This document shows, piece by piece, positions 1 through 10,315 of a DNA stretch of 64,000 nucleotides; the stretch's first letter is position 1, and each line of letters starts with the position of its first letter. A program made the position numbers and the translations under genes. This DNA is from Dipteris shenzhenensis. Lineage: Eukaryota; Polypodiophyta; Polypodiopsida; Gleicheniales. The stretch lies in NCBI GenBank assembly GCA_047967505.1, contig CM106541.1; one strand, 5' to 3'. The notes below the pieces were generated by a model that was given only the letters and a program-made list of their open reading frames with translations, made no database searches and was not told the origin of the DNA.

Positions 1-81
1 TGGCCTTGTACTCCATTGTGTATATGCTTTATTTCTCTCATTTATTTTTACTTGAGGGCATATTGCCTTTAAGTGGGAGGT
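1..81 (+). mobile_element. 3' tail of a Copia-type element, with polypurine tract
   Basis: This is the last internal stretch of an LTR retrotransposon that enters from the left edge. It ends in a polypurine tract (AAGTGGGAGGT, 71-81) immediately before an LTR that begins TGTTGGGG. The same PPT and LTR start occur, on the other strand, in the young Copia element at 52.2-58.6 kb (52386-52396), so the two belong to related families. No coding sequence was recognised in these 81 bases. Confidence 0.6.
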
Positions 82-318
82 TGTTGGGGTAAAGGCACTA
101 TGGCCACCCAAGTACAGTTAGTACACTTAAGTACAGTTAGTACTTTTATTGCTAAGTACACTAAGTACACAGTACTTAGTGTTGTAACCTTATCCATTGA
201 TATAAAAGGTTGACTGTGTGCTAGGGGAGGTACACACACATACTTCTTATCCCCACACTCTTGTGTCCATTGTGTGTGTCGGTGTGCTCTCTCCTTCTCT
301 CTCTCTCCCACCCTCACA
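82..318 (+). mobile_element. Copia-type LTR (3' LTR)
   Basis: The LTR starts TGTTGGGGTAAAGGCAC directly after the polypurine tract and shares that start with the 204-bp LTR of the Copia element at 52.2 kb. A TATA-like box (GATATAAAAGG) lies near 199-209. The pyrimidine-rich end (CTCTCTC...CCCTCACA) matches the layout of the related LTR, but the exact right boundary (316 or 318) is not fixed because no target-site duplication can be seen. The first 100 bases carry a dense run of GTAC tetramers. As a 3' LTR it could drive transcription into the flank. Confidence 0.6.
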
Positions 319-408
319 CCATCCTCACGAAAGAGCCCCTGACTACGCCCCAGATTGCCAAGTACAGCTCGACAGTAAGACCATCCGGCCCAGGGGACTT
401 GTTCTTTT

Positions 409-979
409 TCATGCGCAAAAGAGTACATCAGCCTCCTCAACAGTGAATGGGGAACCTAGCGCTAGCTTGTCCTCTTCAGTAATTTTTTTATCCACACATT
501 CAAGCAGCAGCTGCCGGGCATCTGCCTTGCAAACTGTCTTAAGCTCAGCAGCCCCCAAAATCGACTCCAGAGAGGATGTGATGTGTTTGTTTATGCAGTC
601 CAGCTCAGTGATCCAGTTTCCAGCCTGGTCTCGAATGCGATATATATTGTCTTTAACCCTGTCCGACTTTAGAGTTCTAAAGAAGAAGGCTGAAGGTGCA
701 TCTCCAAGTGTCATCCATTTTACTGAGGATCGAATTCTGGCACCTTCTGCCTTATGTAGCTCTGCTTGTCTCAGCAAAACCGACAACCGCATCCTCTGAC
801 ACACCAAGGACGAGCTTCCCGAGGCCCCCAGAAATCTCGTCAGTGAGGCCCTGGTAGTCCTGCCCGGCCTCTTCTGCCATATCCATGTCCTCCTCCGTGT
901 CAGTGTCCTGCATGCTGGTTGCTTGATCATCCTTTGCCCTCTTCGCAGCGGGGAATGCAGAAGGGGACTTGGGAATCAT
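409..979 (-). pseudogene. LINE (L1-type) fragment, ORF2 region before RT
   Basis: Two minus-strand frames (752-979 and 409-930) together look like a non-LTR retrotransposon relic. The segment with KWMTLGDAPSAFFFRTLKS followed by IRDQAGNW matches the linker that plant L1-type ORF2 proteins carry between endonuclease and reverse transcriptase. The upstream frame is acidic and low in complexity. No endonuclease or RT catalytic motif is present, and the frame change near 800-900 shows that it is broken. It lies next to a Copia LTR and has no visible poly-A end. Confidence 0.6.
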
Positions 980-1608
980 GAGGCTTGCCCCAAAACCGCC
1001 TTTTGGCGGCCGGGAGCTTGAGGGAGCTATGGCGCGCGATCGTTTAACTTTACGGGGAGCAAAAAGAGACCGTGTGTCGCATCGGAGATGTTGTATCCTT
1101 TCACTTCCCAGTTCTTGCAGTGAGGGTATGTGATTGCAAACATAGAGGCGTACATGTAGAGCCTAGAAAGTTTCCCTCCGTCACTGTAATGCTTTTGATA
1201 CGAAATTTTCACTAAAATCTACGGTTCAGAAGAGCAATAATTGCGAGGAATCAGTCTTCTTTAAAATAATATGGGAATCTGAATTGCTACCAATACAAGT
1301 TTAAACTCAGTGAAACGTGGGTGAAGTTTTTACAAACCAAGCACTGTCTATGGGGGAGCACCTGAGATTGCAAAAGAAGAAATGACGACACAAAGTTTAC
1401 CAGAAGCAGCAGAACATACAGCTCAAAGGCAAAACATACGATCTCTTCATTTCCTTGTGATTTCTGACAGCATGCAAGAACCAAACTATGGCAACCTAAC
1501 CTATCAGCGAACATACATACTTATTTTTCTAGGAAATTGTGACCTGCATATCTCGGACACACTAACAGTAATTCATCTCTCTCTCTCTCTCAGCCAAGAA
1601 ACCTTGTA
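980..1608. other. Intergenic stretch downstream of DRT102-like gene
   Basis: No gene is recognised. The part nearest 1608 should hold the 3' UTR of the minus-strand DRT102-like gene and includes a short (CT)n run at about 1578-1592. The short open frames here have no recognisable features. Confidence 0.4.
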
Positions 1609-2544
1609 TTATTTCAAATCTTTACCCTGAGCAACGGCGGCAGCAGCCTCACTCAAATCCTCATCGAGGAAGATATCCCAGTCGCCGTCCCATTTGATGA
1701 AAAACTCTGTGTCAGTAAAATATTGCACTCGATGCAAATCGCCTGCAGGGGTGTAAAGAAAATCACCGGGCCCTAGATCGTAAACTTGGCTTTTGGTTAG
1801 ATTCCACACCCGCTTCTTGCCGCTAGTTACGATCAGATCGTGGCCAAAAGTGTGATGATGGGCAGGTTCCAAACTCCCTGCCTTGAAGCGCACAACCGCC
1901 GAGGTCGGGTTCTCCCTCACAATAGTCATAGATCCTCCCGGCATTATCTCGACAGGATCGAACTTTCTGGTCGCGGCCAGATTGCAAAGGGCACAGCCGT
2001 GCGACTCTTCTCGCACTCCTTGTTGGGCATCTAGAGGTTGCGGGATCTTCGCCATCTCTGCAATCGAACCATCCAGGAACGTCTGAATTTCCTCTGGCCA
2101 TGGATTGCCATCGTTTGCAGGACAGGGCGCTTTGAAGGGGGTCTCTAGCCAAGTATCAAGGATCTTCTTCCCTTCTTCAACCGGAGTAACCTTCGCTCCC
2201 AGAGTGAGGACGTTGGAATTGTTGATCGACCTACAGTTCTTAGCTTCTTCTACCGAATCACAGGCTGCTGCGTACACCCCTGCAAACTTGTTAGCAAAGA
2301 TGGAGACACCCACACCAGTGCCACAGACACAGAGGCCACGCGTCTCGGTTCCGCCGGCTTCCTCCTTGGCAGCTGCAGCAATCCGTCTCCCGACCTCTTC
2401 TCCAGCGTTGAAGTAACTAGCAACGCCCAGATCCTCGACGGCGATGCCTTTGCTGCGCAGGTGATCGACCAAACAGTCTTTGAGGGCAGCACCGAAGCCA
2501 TCGGCAGATACAACGACCCTGAATGAAGGTGCTAAGCTCGCCAT
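1609..2544 (-). CDS. DRT102: DRT102-like protein: RpiB/LacAB sugar-phosphate isomerase domain fused to cupin
   Basis: The gene encodes 311 residues in one exon, the two-domain plan of Arabidopsis DNA-damage-repair/toleration protein DRT102. Residues about 8-150 form an RpiB/LacAB-type domain: VVVSADGFG at the start of the sugar-phosphate site, CGTGVGVSIFANK with Cys74 at the position of the RpiB catalytic cysteine, and the SINNSNVLTLGAK motif. Residues about 195-290 form a cupin barrel: EPAHHHTFGHD (metal-ligand histidines around 229-235) and GPGDFLYTPAGDLHRV (His271). The start ATG has A at -3 and G at +4. In Arabidopsis the family is linked to UV/DNA-damage tolerance and has been found in chloroplast fractions; the true substrate is not settled. 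No N-terminal targeting peptide is obvious here. It is divergently arranged with the PPR gene. Confidence 0.93.
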   Translation of the reverse strand: MASLAPSFRVVVSADGFGAALKDCLVDHLRSKGIAVEDLGVASYFNAGEEVGRRIAAAAKEEAGGTETRGLCVCGTGVGVSIFANKFAGVYAAACDSVEEAKNCRSINNSNVLTLGAKVTPVEEGKKILDTWLETPFKAPCPANDGNPWPEEIQTFLDGSIAEMAKIPQPLDAQQGVREESHGCALCNLAATRKFDPVEIMPGGSMTIVRENPTSAVVRFKAGSLEPAHHHTFGHDLIVTSGKKRVWNLTKSQVYDLGPGDFLYTPAGDLHRVQYFTDTEFFIKWDGDWDIFLDEDLSEAAAAVAQGKDLK

Positions 2545-3177
2545 GATCTGTGGAAGGGGAAGCTCAGACGGTCACTTGGGAGTGTGCTTCTCTTCTCTCA
2601 GTCGAGATTCTTTGTGTAACTTCTTTGGGACTAATGACACTTTTCCAAACCTCGAGGACAAAACAACATGAATGCTATGAGCGAATATTCAGAAGGCCTG
2701 CCTCATATGCCCAACTTGGAAGAGAGAGAGAGAGAGAGACTACTTCGATGTGCACCAAGGAGAAGAGGGGGACTTGGCTTGAAATAGAAAGAGAGAGAAA
2801 GAGGGAGGGATATCACATGCCCTCAATCAATCATAAAAACCAAAAACAGGCAAGTGGACCAATCAACACTTCACTAATAAAAACTAAAAAAATTTTGCCC
2901 AATATTAGCTGGGACTTGGAGAGGAAAAGAGCGAGAAATTGGGGGCGGGGATAAAAAAGGATTAAGCTGGGCGGCCATCAATTAGGCTCCCTGTGACACA
3001 CGTGGAAGGCCAAAAAGTCGGGGCAAGCCGAATGAATTGTATTAGAAAAGAAAAGTGTAGGTGTACGACGAAGGCAGTGCTTAACAATTTTAGCTTTCGC
3101 GGAAGAAATTCACACAAGTTTTTTGAAAAGCCGTTGAGAAACAACGGAGAAATTTGAAGGGCAAGCGCAAACTGGAG
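2545..3177. promoter_or_regulatory. Shared divergent upstream region of DRT102-like and PPR genes
   Basis: About 630 bp separate the two start codons, so both 5' UTRs and promoters must lie here unless further exons exist. It contains a (GA)n run at about 2720-2740, a second purine-rich stretch at about 2785-2812, and an AT-rich patch at about 2865-2900. No convincing TATA box could be assigned to either gene. Purine (GA) runs are common in plant core promoters and 5' UTRs. Confidence 0.45.
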
Positions 3178-6100
3178 ATGAGTCTGCCCATGGCGATAGC
3201 TTCGCCTGAGGCAGCCACTCTCAACCCAGCTCAAGTCCCTACTTCACGAAGTATCTCAGGTACTGCACCACACACCTCGAATCTTACCCTTACACTCTGC
3301 CAACACTTGGTTCTCATTGTCATCATATGCTCCCGCAGGCAGGTTAATGACAGAACGATTATGGAAAGAATACTTCACGGATCCATCCCAGTGGTCGGAT
3401 AACCGAAAGAACAAAGTAAGAATTCGACGAATGATTTGCACGAGGACAAAGGTAAAGCTTATTCGATCGTATTGGCCAGTCTGACGAGTCTGTTGTGAGT
3501 TTTACCAGGCAAACCCGATGGCTCCAGATTTTAAGCACAAAATTACCAAGGAGTCTCTATGGGTAGATGGCTGGTACAATCCAGATTGGGTTGAAGACAT
3601 TCTTGAGGAAAAGGGTTCCAGAAGCAAGGGAATGCACTGGGTCAAAGCACTGACTGCTCAAACCGGGTCAAACTCCCTTGGCTTGGTGGAGGCTGGCGGC
3701 AATCGCAAGGCTGGAGTTAGGTCTGGGGTACAGGTGAACGCATCTATGGTACAAGAACTCCGAGAGAACATGGACTGGGAAACACTGAGCATAGAGGAGA
3801 CACTCACTTCTTTGGAACGAATGCTCCAGCGGCCTTCGGTTGGGAATTTTATATGCGTCTTGCACAAGTGCAGAAAAGAGAAAAATCTAACCTATGCTAA
3901 ACGCTTGCAGGCCTGCATATGTAAACGTGGGCTGGAAGGTCATAGATCTCTAGGGAACTACCTTGTCCCAATGTTCGTGGAGTGTGGAAGCATCTGCGAT
4001 GCTCGGCAGGTTTTTGACACGTTGGTTGATCCCAATGAGTATTCTTGGACTGCTCTCATCACAGGTTATATTGAATGTGGGGAACTACAGCATGCCCTCA
4101 AGCTCTACCAGAAAATGCAAGAGAGTTGTGTACGTCCCAGCAAGTATACTTATGTCGCCCTTGTCAAGGTTTGTGCAAGGCTGAAATATGGGGAAAGAGG
4201 ACGACAAATACACTCAGAGATTGCCAGAATTGGGTTGGAGAAAGACCCTTTTGTTGGCAGCACGTTGGTTGATATGTATGCCAAATGTGGCTCGCTTGCA
4301 CAAGCACAGGAAGTGTTTGACTGTCTTCCCGTTCAAACTGTATTCTCATGGACGGCACTAATCTCGGGATATGCTGAACATGGGTTTGGTGCGAAAGCGC
4401 TGAAGTGTTTCAAGCAGATGCAACTGGAGTCTGTGTCTCCTGATGCTGTCACGTTTGTTTGCATCTCGAGGGCTTGTGGCAGCCTAGGAGCCATAGAGAA
4501 GGGCCAAGAAATACACGCTGAGATTGCCAGAAAGGGGTTTGAAAGAGAACCTTTTGTTGGTAGCACGTTGGTCGATATGTATGCCAAATGTGGCTTGCTT
4601 GCAAAAGCACATGAAGTATTTGACAAGCTTCCAGTTCGAGATGTAGTCTCTTGGAGCGCATTAATCTCAGGATATGCCACAAACTGGCTTAATGAGGAAG
4701 CGCTGAACTGTTTTGAACAGATGCAACTAGAGGGCGTGTCTCCGGATGCTTTCACATTTGTTTGCAGCTTGAAAGCATGTGGCAGCCTAGGAGCCATAGA
4801 CAAGGGCCTAGAAATACATGCTGAGATTACCAGAAAGGGGTTGGAAAGAGATCTTTTTGTTGGCAGCACCTTGATTGATATGTATGCAAAATTCGGCTTG
4901 CTTGCAAAAGCACAGGAAGTGTTTCACAGGCTTCCAGTTCGAGAGGTGGTCTCCTGGAATGCATTGATAACAGGCTATGCACAACAAGGGCTTGGCATGG
5001 AAGCCCTGAATTGTTTTGAGCAGATGCAACTGGAGGCTGTCTCTCCAGATGCTGTCTCATATGTTTGCAGCTTGAAAGCTTGTGGTAGCCTAGGAGCCAT
5101 AGAGAAGGGCCGAGAAATACATGCTAAGATTGCCAGAAAGGGTTTGGAGGGAGACCCTTTTCTTGGCAGTGCCTTGGTCGATATGTATGCCAAATGTGGC
5201 TTGCTTGCAAAAGCACAAGAAGTGTTTGATAAACTTCGGGCTCCAGATGTAGTCTCGTGCACTGCACTAATTGCAGGATATGTTGAACATGGACTTAGTG
5301 AGGAAGCTTTGAACTGTTTCGAACAGATGCAGCTGAAAGGCATCTCTCCTAACGCTGTCACATACACTAGTAGCTTGAAAGCTTGTGGTACCCTAGGAGC
5401 CATAGACAAGGGCCGAGAAATACATGCTGAGCTTGCTACAAAGGGGTTGGAAAGAGATCCTGCTGTCGGCAGCACGTTGGTTGATATGTATGCTAAATGT
5501 GGCTTGCTTGAAAAAGCACAGCATATGTTTGATAAGCTTTCTGTTCGAGATGTAGTCTCATGGACTGCACTAATTGCAGGATATGCCATACATGGGACTG
5601 GTGAGGAAGCACTGAACTGTTTCGAACAGATGAAACTGGATGGTGTATTTCCAGATGCTATCACGTTTACTTGCAGCTTGAAAGCTTGTGGCAGCATTGG
5701 AGCCATAGACAAGGGCCAAGAAATACATGCAGAGATTGTCGAAAAAGGGTTGGAAAGAGATCCTCTTGTTGGCAATTCATTGGTCGATATGTATGCCAAA
5801 TGCGGCTTGCTTGCAAAAGCACAAGATGTGTTTTGCAGGCTTCTGGTTCGAGACATAGTCTCTTGGAATGCAATAATTACAGGGTATGCTGAACATGGGC
5901 TTGGTGAGGAAGCACTGAACTGTTTTGAACAGATGAAACAGGAGGGTGTGTCTCCGGATGCTGTCACATTTGTTTGCAGCTTGAAAGCTTGTGGTAGCCT
6001 AGGAGCCATGGACAAGGGCAGAGAAATGCATTCTGAAATTGCCAGAAAAGGTTTGGAAAGAGATCCTTTTATTGGCAACACTTTGGTCGATATGTATGCC

Positions 6101-7096
6101 AAATGTGGCTCTCTTTTGAAGGCACGGTTAGAGTTTGACAGGCTCCTTGTTCAAGATGCTGTCTCCTGGAATGCATTAATTGCAGGATATGCTGAACATG
6201 GGCTTGGTGAGGAAGCCCTGAACTTTTTCAAACAGATGAAACTGGAGGGTGTGTCTCCAAATGCTGTCACGTTTGTCTGCAGTTTGAAAGCTTGTGGCAG
6301 CGTAGAAGCCGTAGACAATGGCCAAGAAATACATGTTGAGATTGCCAGAAGGGGGTTGGAAAGGGATCCTTTTGTTGCCAACACTTTGGTTGATATGTAT
6401 GTGAAATGTGGTCTGCTTGCAACAGCACGGGAAGTGTGCGACCACCTTTTGGTTCGAAATGTAGTCTCATGGACTTCACTAATCACAGGATATGCCGAAC
6501 AGGGGCTTGGTGAGGAAGCATTGAACTGTTTCCAACAGATGCAAGTGGAGGGTATATCTCCCAACGTAGTCTCGTGGAATGCATTGATTGCAGGATTCGC
6601 CCAGTTAGGCAAAAGTGAACTTGTTTTTCATATGCTTGAGAGAATGAGAGGAGAAGGTGTAAAGCCAAACGGGGTCACATTCCTTAGTGTTCTTAATGCT
6701 TGCAGTCATGCAGGTCTTGTGGACAAGGGCCTAAAATTGTTTGAAGCCATGAACGAAGATTATGGCATCACTCCAACTATTGAGCACCACAATTGCATCA
6801 TTGATCTTGTTGGCCGCGCAGGCCAATTAGACAAGGCGTCAGCGATGGTGAAGACGATGCCTTTCCAACCTGATCTTGCAGTGTGGCTTACAGTGTTAGG
6901 TGCTTGTAAAAAATGGGGTAATTTGGAGCTTGGAAGACAGGCCTTTGAACATGCAGTGCGATTGGATGAAAATAATGCAGCAGCCTATGTCTTGATGTCT
7001 AACATCTATGCAGATGCTCACATGCAGGAGGATGAGGAGAAGGTTGAAGCAATGAGAGTGAACAGTATGGAAGAATTTGGGACAGAGCTGGACTGA
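3178..7096 (+). CDS. PLS-class pentatricopeptide repeat protein with N-terminal PDF motif (E-type end)
   Basis: Likely an organellar RNA-binding PPR protein. The proposed model is join(3178..3259, 3339..3415, 3509..7096), 1248 residues. Both introns (79 and 93 bp) are GT...AG and their phases agree: exon 1 ends one base into a Gly codon and exon 2 ends on a codon boundary. Residues about 36-75 (WKEYFTDPSQWSDNRKNK, then PDFKHK, then LWVDGWYNPDWV) match the PDF motif known from plant OSB organellar single-strand DNA-binding proteins. From about residue 160 onward come PLS triplets of about 101 residues each, at least eight, almost all ending in a GREIHAEIARKGLE-like helix. An E1 motif follows (AAYVLMSNIYADAHM), then a stop at 7094. 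The downstream DNA is a broken DYW domain, so the present protein ends E-type. Starting instead at Met 3518 would lose the first half of the PDF motif. The exon 1 start is inferred and a further 5' exon is possible. Confidence 0.85.
4193..6616 (+). repeat. 303-bp tandem coding repeat (PLS triplets)
   Basis: Within the PPR exon the segment encoding KGREIHAEI recurs at about 4195, 4497, 4801, 5104, 5407, 5710, 6013 and 6316, a spacing of about 303 bp or 101 codons. Each unit is one P-L-S triplet. Neighbouring units are very similar at DNA level (for example ACATGCTGAGATT and TTGGTCGATATGTATGCCAA recur with few changes), which implies expansion by unequal exchange or conversion rather than ancient divergence. 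Confidence 0.9.
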
Positions 7097-7481
7097 AGTT
7101 GACTAGTCATGCATTCCTTTGGTGGTGTGGGAGATACAAGGCATCCCCACAATAAAGGTATATATACAAAGCTAGAATACGTTTTTCCTCAAAATGCGGG
7201 AGGAAGGGTATGTCTCTCAGATTTGCATTGTGTATAAGGGCATCATTGATGCACAGAGGGATGGGTTATGTGGGTACAGCAAGAAGCGGGCTATTGTGTA
7301 TGCCCTACTGGGTATAGCTAAGGGAACACATGCCCTTGTACTAAAAGATTTCCGTGTTTGTGATGACTGTTATGCAGCCATTACACTTATATCAAAGGTA
7401 AAGCAGAGAACTGTTGTTGTAAGAGACAGAAACCGTGTGCATGTCTTCAAGGAGGGAAAGTGTACTTCTTGGAACTATTGG
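7097..7481 (+). pseudogene. Decayed E+/DYW deaminase tail of the PPR gene
   Basis: After the TGA at 7094 and a second in-frame TGA at 7100, the same frame resumes recognisable E+ sequence (GDTRHPHNKGIYTKLE, 7133-7180). A shift to the next frame near 7185-7195 then gives MREEGYVSQI and the DYW core. In it the zinc/catalytic HxE box reads GYSKKRA: Tyr and Lys replace His and Glu. CDDC is kept, and the end reads WNYW (7470-7481) with no stop after it. The domain is therefore detached by two stops and a frameshift, and it also lacks deaminase catalytic residues. No plausible splice pair was identified that would restore it. Confidence 0.85.
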
Positions 7482-8110
7482 GCATCTACACTTATCCAAT
7501 GTCCATCTTATTTCAAAGGTTTCTGCAAAAATGATGATAAGACTGGTGATACATATGCAGAGGAGGACGATGAAGTGAGCTGACTCTTGATTGGTCTTCA
7601 TATGATTAGGACTCTGTTGCTAAAAGCAAGCTGGTATGAGCTGTAAATTGTAGGTTCTAGAAATTAAGTCTGGAATCTATACATCAACATACCTCAAAAG
7701 TTTGATAGCATGTCCAAATTGCAGTTTGAGAGCTTGTGTTACTTCTTTTATTCCTCCCATTACCATGTGATTTATTTTTTGGAATTTTGTAATTATCAAA
7801 CGTGTGACTGTACAGTCACTGAATGGGTGAGTGCGAGAAAGAGGCATGAGTGGGAGCAGGTAGAGTTTATGATTGTGTGACAATGTGTGTGATTGTCAAA
7901 GTGTGCGCAGATGAGCGAAAGAGTGCCGGTGGGTATGCAGATGCGTGTATGTGAAGGTGTGTGCCCTGTAACTCCTTTGAAGGCTTAGCAAACAGTTAAC
8001 TAAGAAAAGGTGACTGGCACTAACTGAGAAGCATGTGCTGCAGGCCTTTGCATTACCTTATTATGCAAATTGGCTCTAGTGCGTGCATTTGAGACTTGTG
8101 CAAGAGAGGC
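7482..8110. other. Intergenic region between PPR gene and LINE
   Basis: An open frame continues past the DYW remnant to 7583 but has no recognisable content. The rest is plain intergenic DNA with GTGTG-rich patches (about 7880-7960). The start of the LINE poly-A tail (seen as T on this strand) marks its right end. Confidence 0.4.
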
Positions 8111-8120
8111 TTTTTTTTTT
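8111..8120 (-). other. LINE poly-A tail (T10 on plus strand)
   Basis: Ten consecutive T on the plus strand immediately follow, on the element's own strand, its final C-terminal coding and 3' sequence. This is the expected 3' end of an L1-type element copied by target-primed reverse transcription. Confidence 0.65.
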
Positions 8121-8249
8121 CCCAAAGAAAGGAACCTTCTATTAATGCGAAAGACTTCATACAAAACAGCAGCCCCGAAGGTGTATGGAAAAAACCAGGA
8201 AAAGGCTGAAAGAAAAACCGGCCTGTTCTAGAGAAACCCAACTCACTGC

Positions 8250-8705
8250 CTAGGGAATCTCTGGTACTGGGGCTAACAGCCAAGTGGGGGGACTATACAA
8301 CCAGCGAATCCCTTGCGGAGCGAAGATGTTGAAGACTCTTGCAAGCCAAGCCTTGCAGAATCGAGCATGCTGCTCAATAGTCGCTCTAGAGCCTGGAGTC
8401 CCACGCTTGTAGGTGAAGCGTAGAGTATAGATGATATCCTGCCAGATGGCGATCATGGTAGTCGCGGGTGGAACTTGATGCTCACCCATCACGAGACTGC
8501 AACGAGCCACCCAAATGTTCCACGTAGTAATATTGGCTACTACCTCCCAAATGCTGACCTCCGGAGGAGAAAGGGGAGCTAGGCTATTAGGGGGGACTGC
8601 CTCATGGAGCTCTATCCTCTGTATGCTCTGATCCTGTATCTGGTATGCTGGGGAGATCTCATCGATTTGGAATGTGTGTCCTCCCTTCATCAACCAAGCC
8701 AACAT
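8250..8705 (-). pseudogene. LINE ORF2 C-terminal region
   Basis: The frame (151 residues) contains VVANITTWNIWVARCSLVM, the tryptophan-rich WNIW motif found near the C-terminus of plant L1-type ORF2 proteins, followed by sequence ending in FAPQGIRWLYSPPTWLL. It lies between the RT and the poly-A tail, where that region belongs. Frames at 8709-9048 and 9048-9688 fill the gap to RT in pieces and show further frame changes. Confidence 0.55.
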
Positions 8706-9838
8706 CCCCTAGGTGTAGTCCCTCTGAAGACTATGCATGCGGGTCATGATCATGAAGGCTCCCATCCAGATCCTTGATCCAGATCCTTGCTGCTTTGTGA
8801 TAGTTGCAAAGGCGAAGTAGGATATCTTCCTTGGCCGCAAACTGGACCATAATCGTGTCCAAAACATGGAACGAACATTTTGGGGCACTCTGGGGGTCAC
8901 CCAATGCCACTCCCTCGAGGGGGTCCACCTCGAAGAGTCCATCTGAAGCCTCCTGCCATTCCTTGTGGTATAGGAAAAGAAGGGCATCTCGTCCATCTGC
9001 TTGGCAAGGCCGCCCCTGGAGGGCCAGAACCACTCTCCTAGATCCCATTAGACCTCCCTCAAGGGTCTACCCTTCCATAGCCAGATGCGCCATCTGGGGG
9101 CACCCTGCTTTGAAATGTTGGGAGGGTCAATGTGCCACTCCTTCCCCAAACGTCCCACCACTCTGATCATCTCCCAGTGAATCCCATCAAGACTCCCATC
9201 CATCTCAGGGTCCCTCTCAGTGAGTGGGTGAAGTAGGCCTTCGGAGCCTACATGGTAGAAGTCAGGGGGTGTGCTACCTCGCTGCATCATCATCCTCAAA
9301 GGGACACTAGTTCAGGAAAACTGCCCCAACCAAGTGCTGTCCCTCCAAGCGTGGAGTCCCTCCTACCAGGACTTAGGGATGGCTAGATCGATCTCTCATC
9401 CGTTGCCCTGTCCCTCACGGATGCACTACGGCGCCGAGCCTCGCCTTTGACTCCATGGGTAATCTGCTCCATCTGCCAAAGGACTTGGCCGGGCCATTGT
9501 CCCACTGTGCCCAACCAATGTGCGTCCGCTGTCCAAGTATGCGTCCCTCCTAATCTCGGATCTTTGGGTGCCACGTAAGGGGCTGACACTTCAACTCCTC
9601 TCTGCATCTGGGTGGAGCACGAATGAGACCCCCTACTAGGGAGAGCTTGGCCAAGCTCTAGTAGAGAGCTTGCGCCGAATGCACTCAAGGACCAGGGCGA
9701 TCTGCTGCTCTACTGTAATATCAATACCAACCTGGTAACCGAGGTGTCTCGCTGTCTGGCCCCACGGTATCCATTTGAAGCCAAAATCACTCCCCCACTC
9801 ATGGATCTCCTGTGTCTCCTCATGGCCCGTGAAGAAAC

Positions 9839-10315
9839 CTATAGACGTCCAGTTGATCCGCGCACCCGAAGCCTCGCAGTAGATAGCCAGGGCTCCCCCC
9901 TGACTCTCTCCAAACTCACTGTGGTGCCCTCAACATACAAGGCCGTGTCATCTGCAAACTCAGAGTCAAGCAGTTCCTCCTCTCGGATTGGGAGCCTCAA
10001 CCCCGTGAGGCCCGCTACCTGTGATCTCAAATAGTAGACCAAAGCCGCCTCCACAAACAAGAAGAGGAAGGGAGCAAGTGGGCAGCCCTGGTGGACCAAG
10101 CGCGAGAGAGGAAAGGCCTGGCCCGTGTGTCCTTCGATAAGCATTTGGCTAGAGCTCCCCGCATAGAGCATTGAAACTCCTTTGACCCATCTGTTTGAGA
10201 AGCCCAATCTCTGCATAGTTCCCTCTAGGAAGGACCACTCCACCCTGTCATAGGCCTTCTCAAAATGCAAGAGAAGGATGGGTAGCGGCTGTGACTCCTC
10301 CTTGGACCAATCCAT
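9839..10315 (-). pseudogene. LINE reverse transcriptase core, catalytic Asp lost
   Basis: The frame encodes RT blocks of an L1-type ORF2: LLLHFEKAYDRVEWSFL (motif A), LVHQGCPLAPFLFLF (motif B) and EFADDTALYVEG (motif C, both aspartates present). In motif A the first catalytic aspartate is His17 of this frame (CAT, 10265-10267) instead of Asp, so the polymerase should be dead. The upstream part of RT is in another frame at 10597-10866 (LEEPFTDEELSEALKALP). Confidence 0.8.

Noticed and set aside
3518-3520. Start of the PPR protein at Met 3518
   Set aside because: It begins in the middle of the PDF motif, whose first half lies in frame in exon 2 with proper splice signals. It is kept only as an alternative.
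4333-6102. Long minus-strand frames (178 and 375 codons) across the PPR array
   Set aside because: They are antisense shadows of the 303-bp coding repeat. The period keeps all frames open or closed together, and the translation shows no known domain.
7194-7583. Stand-alone small gene of 129 codons
   Set aside because: It is the decayed DYW tail of the upstream PPR gene. The Met at 7194 is internal to the conserved E+ region, and the text after WNYW is read-through.
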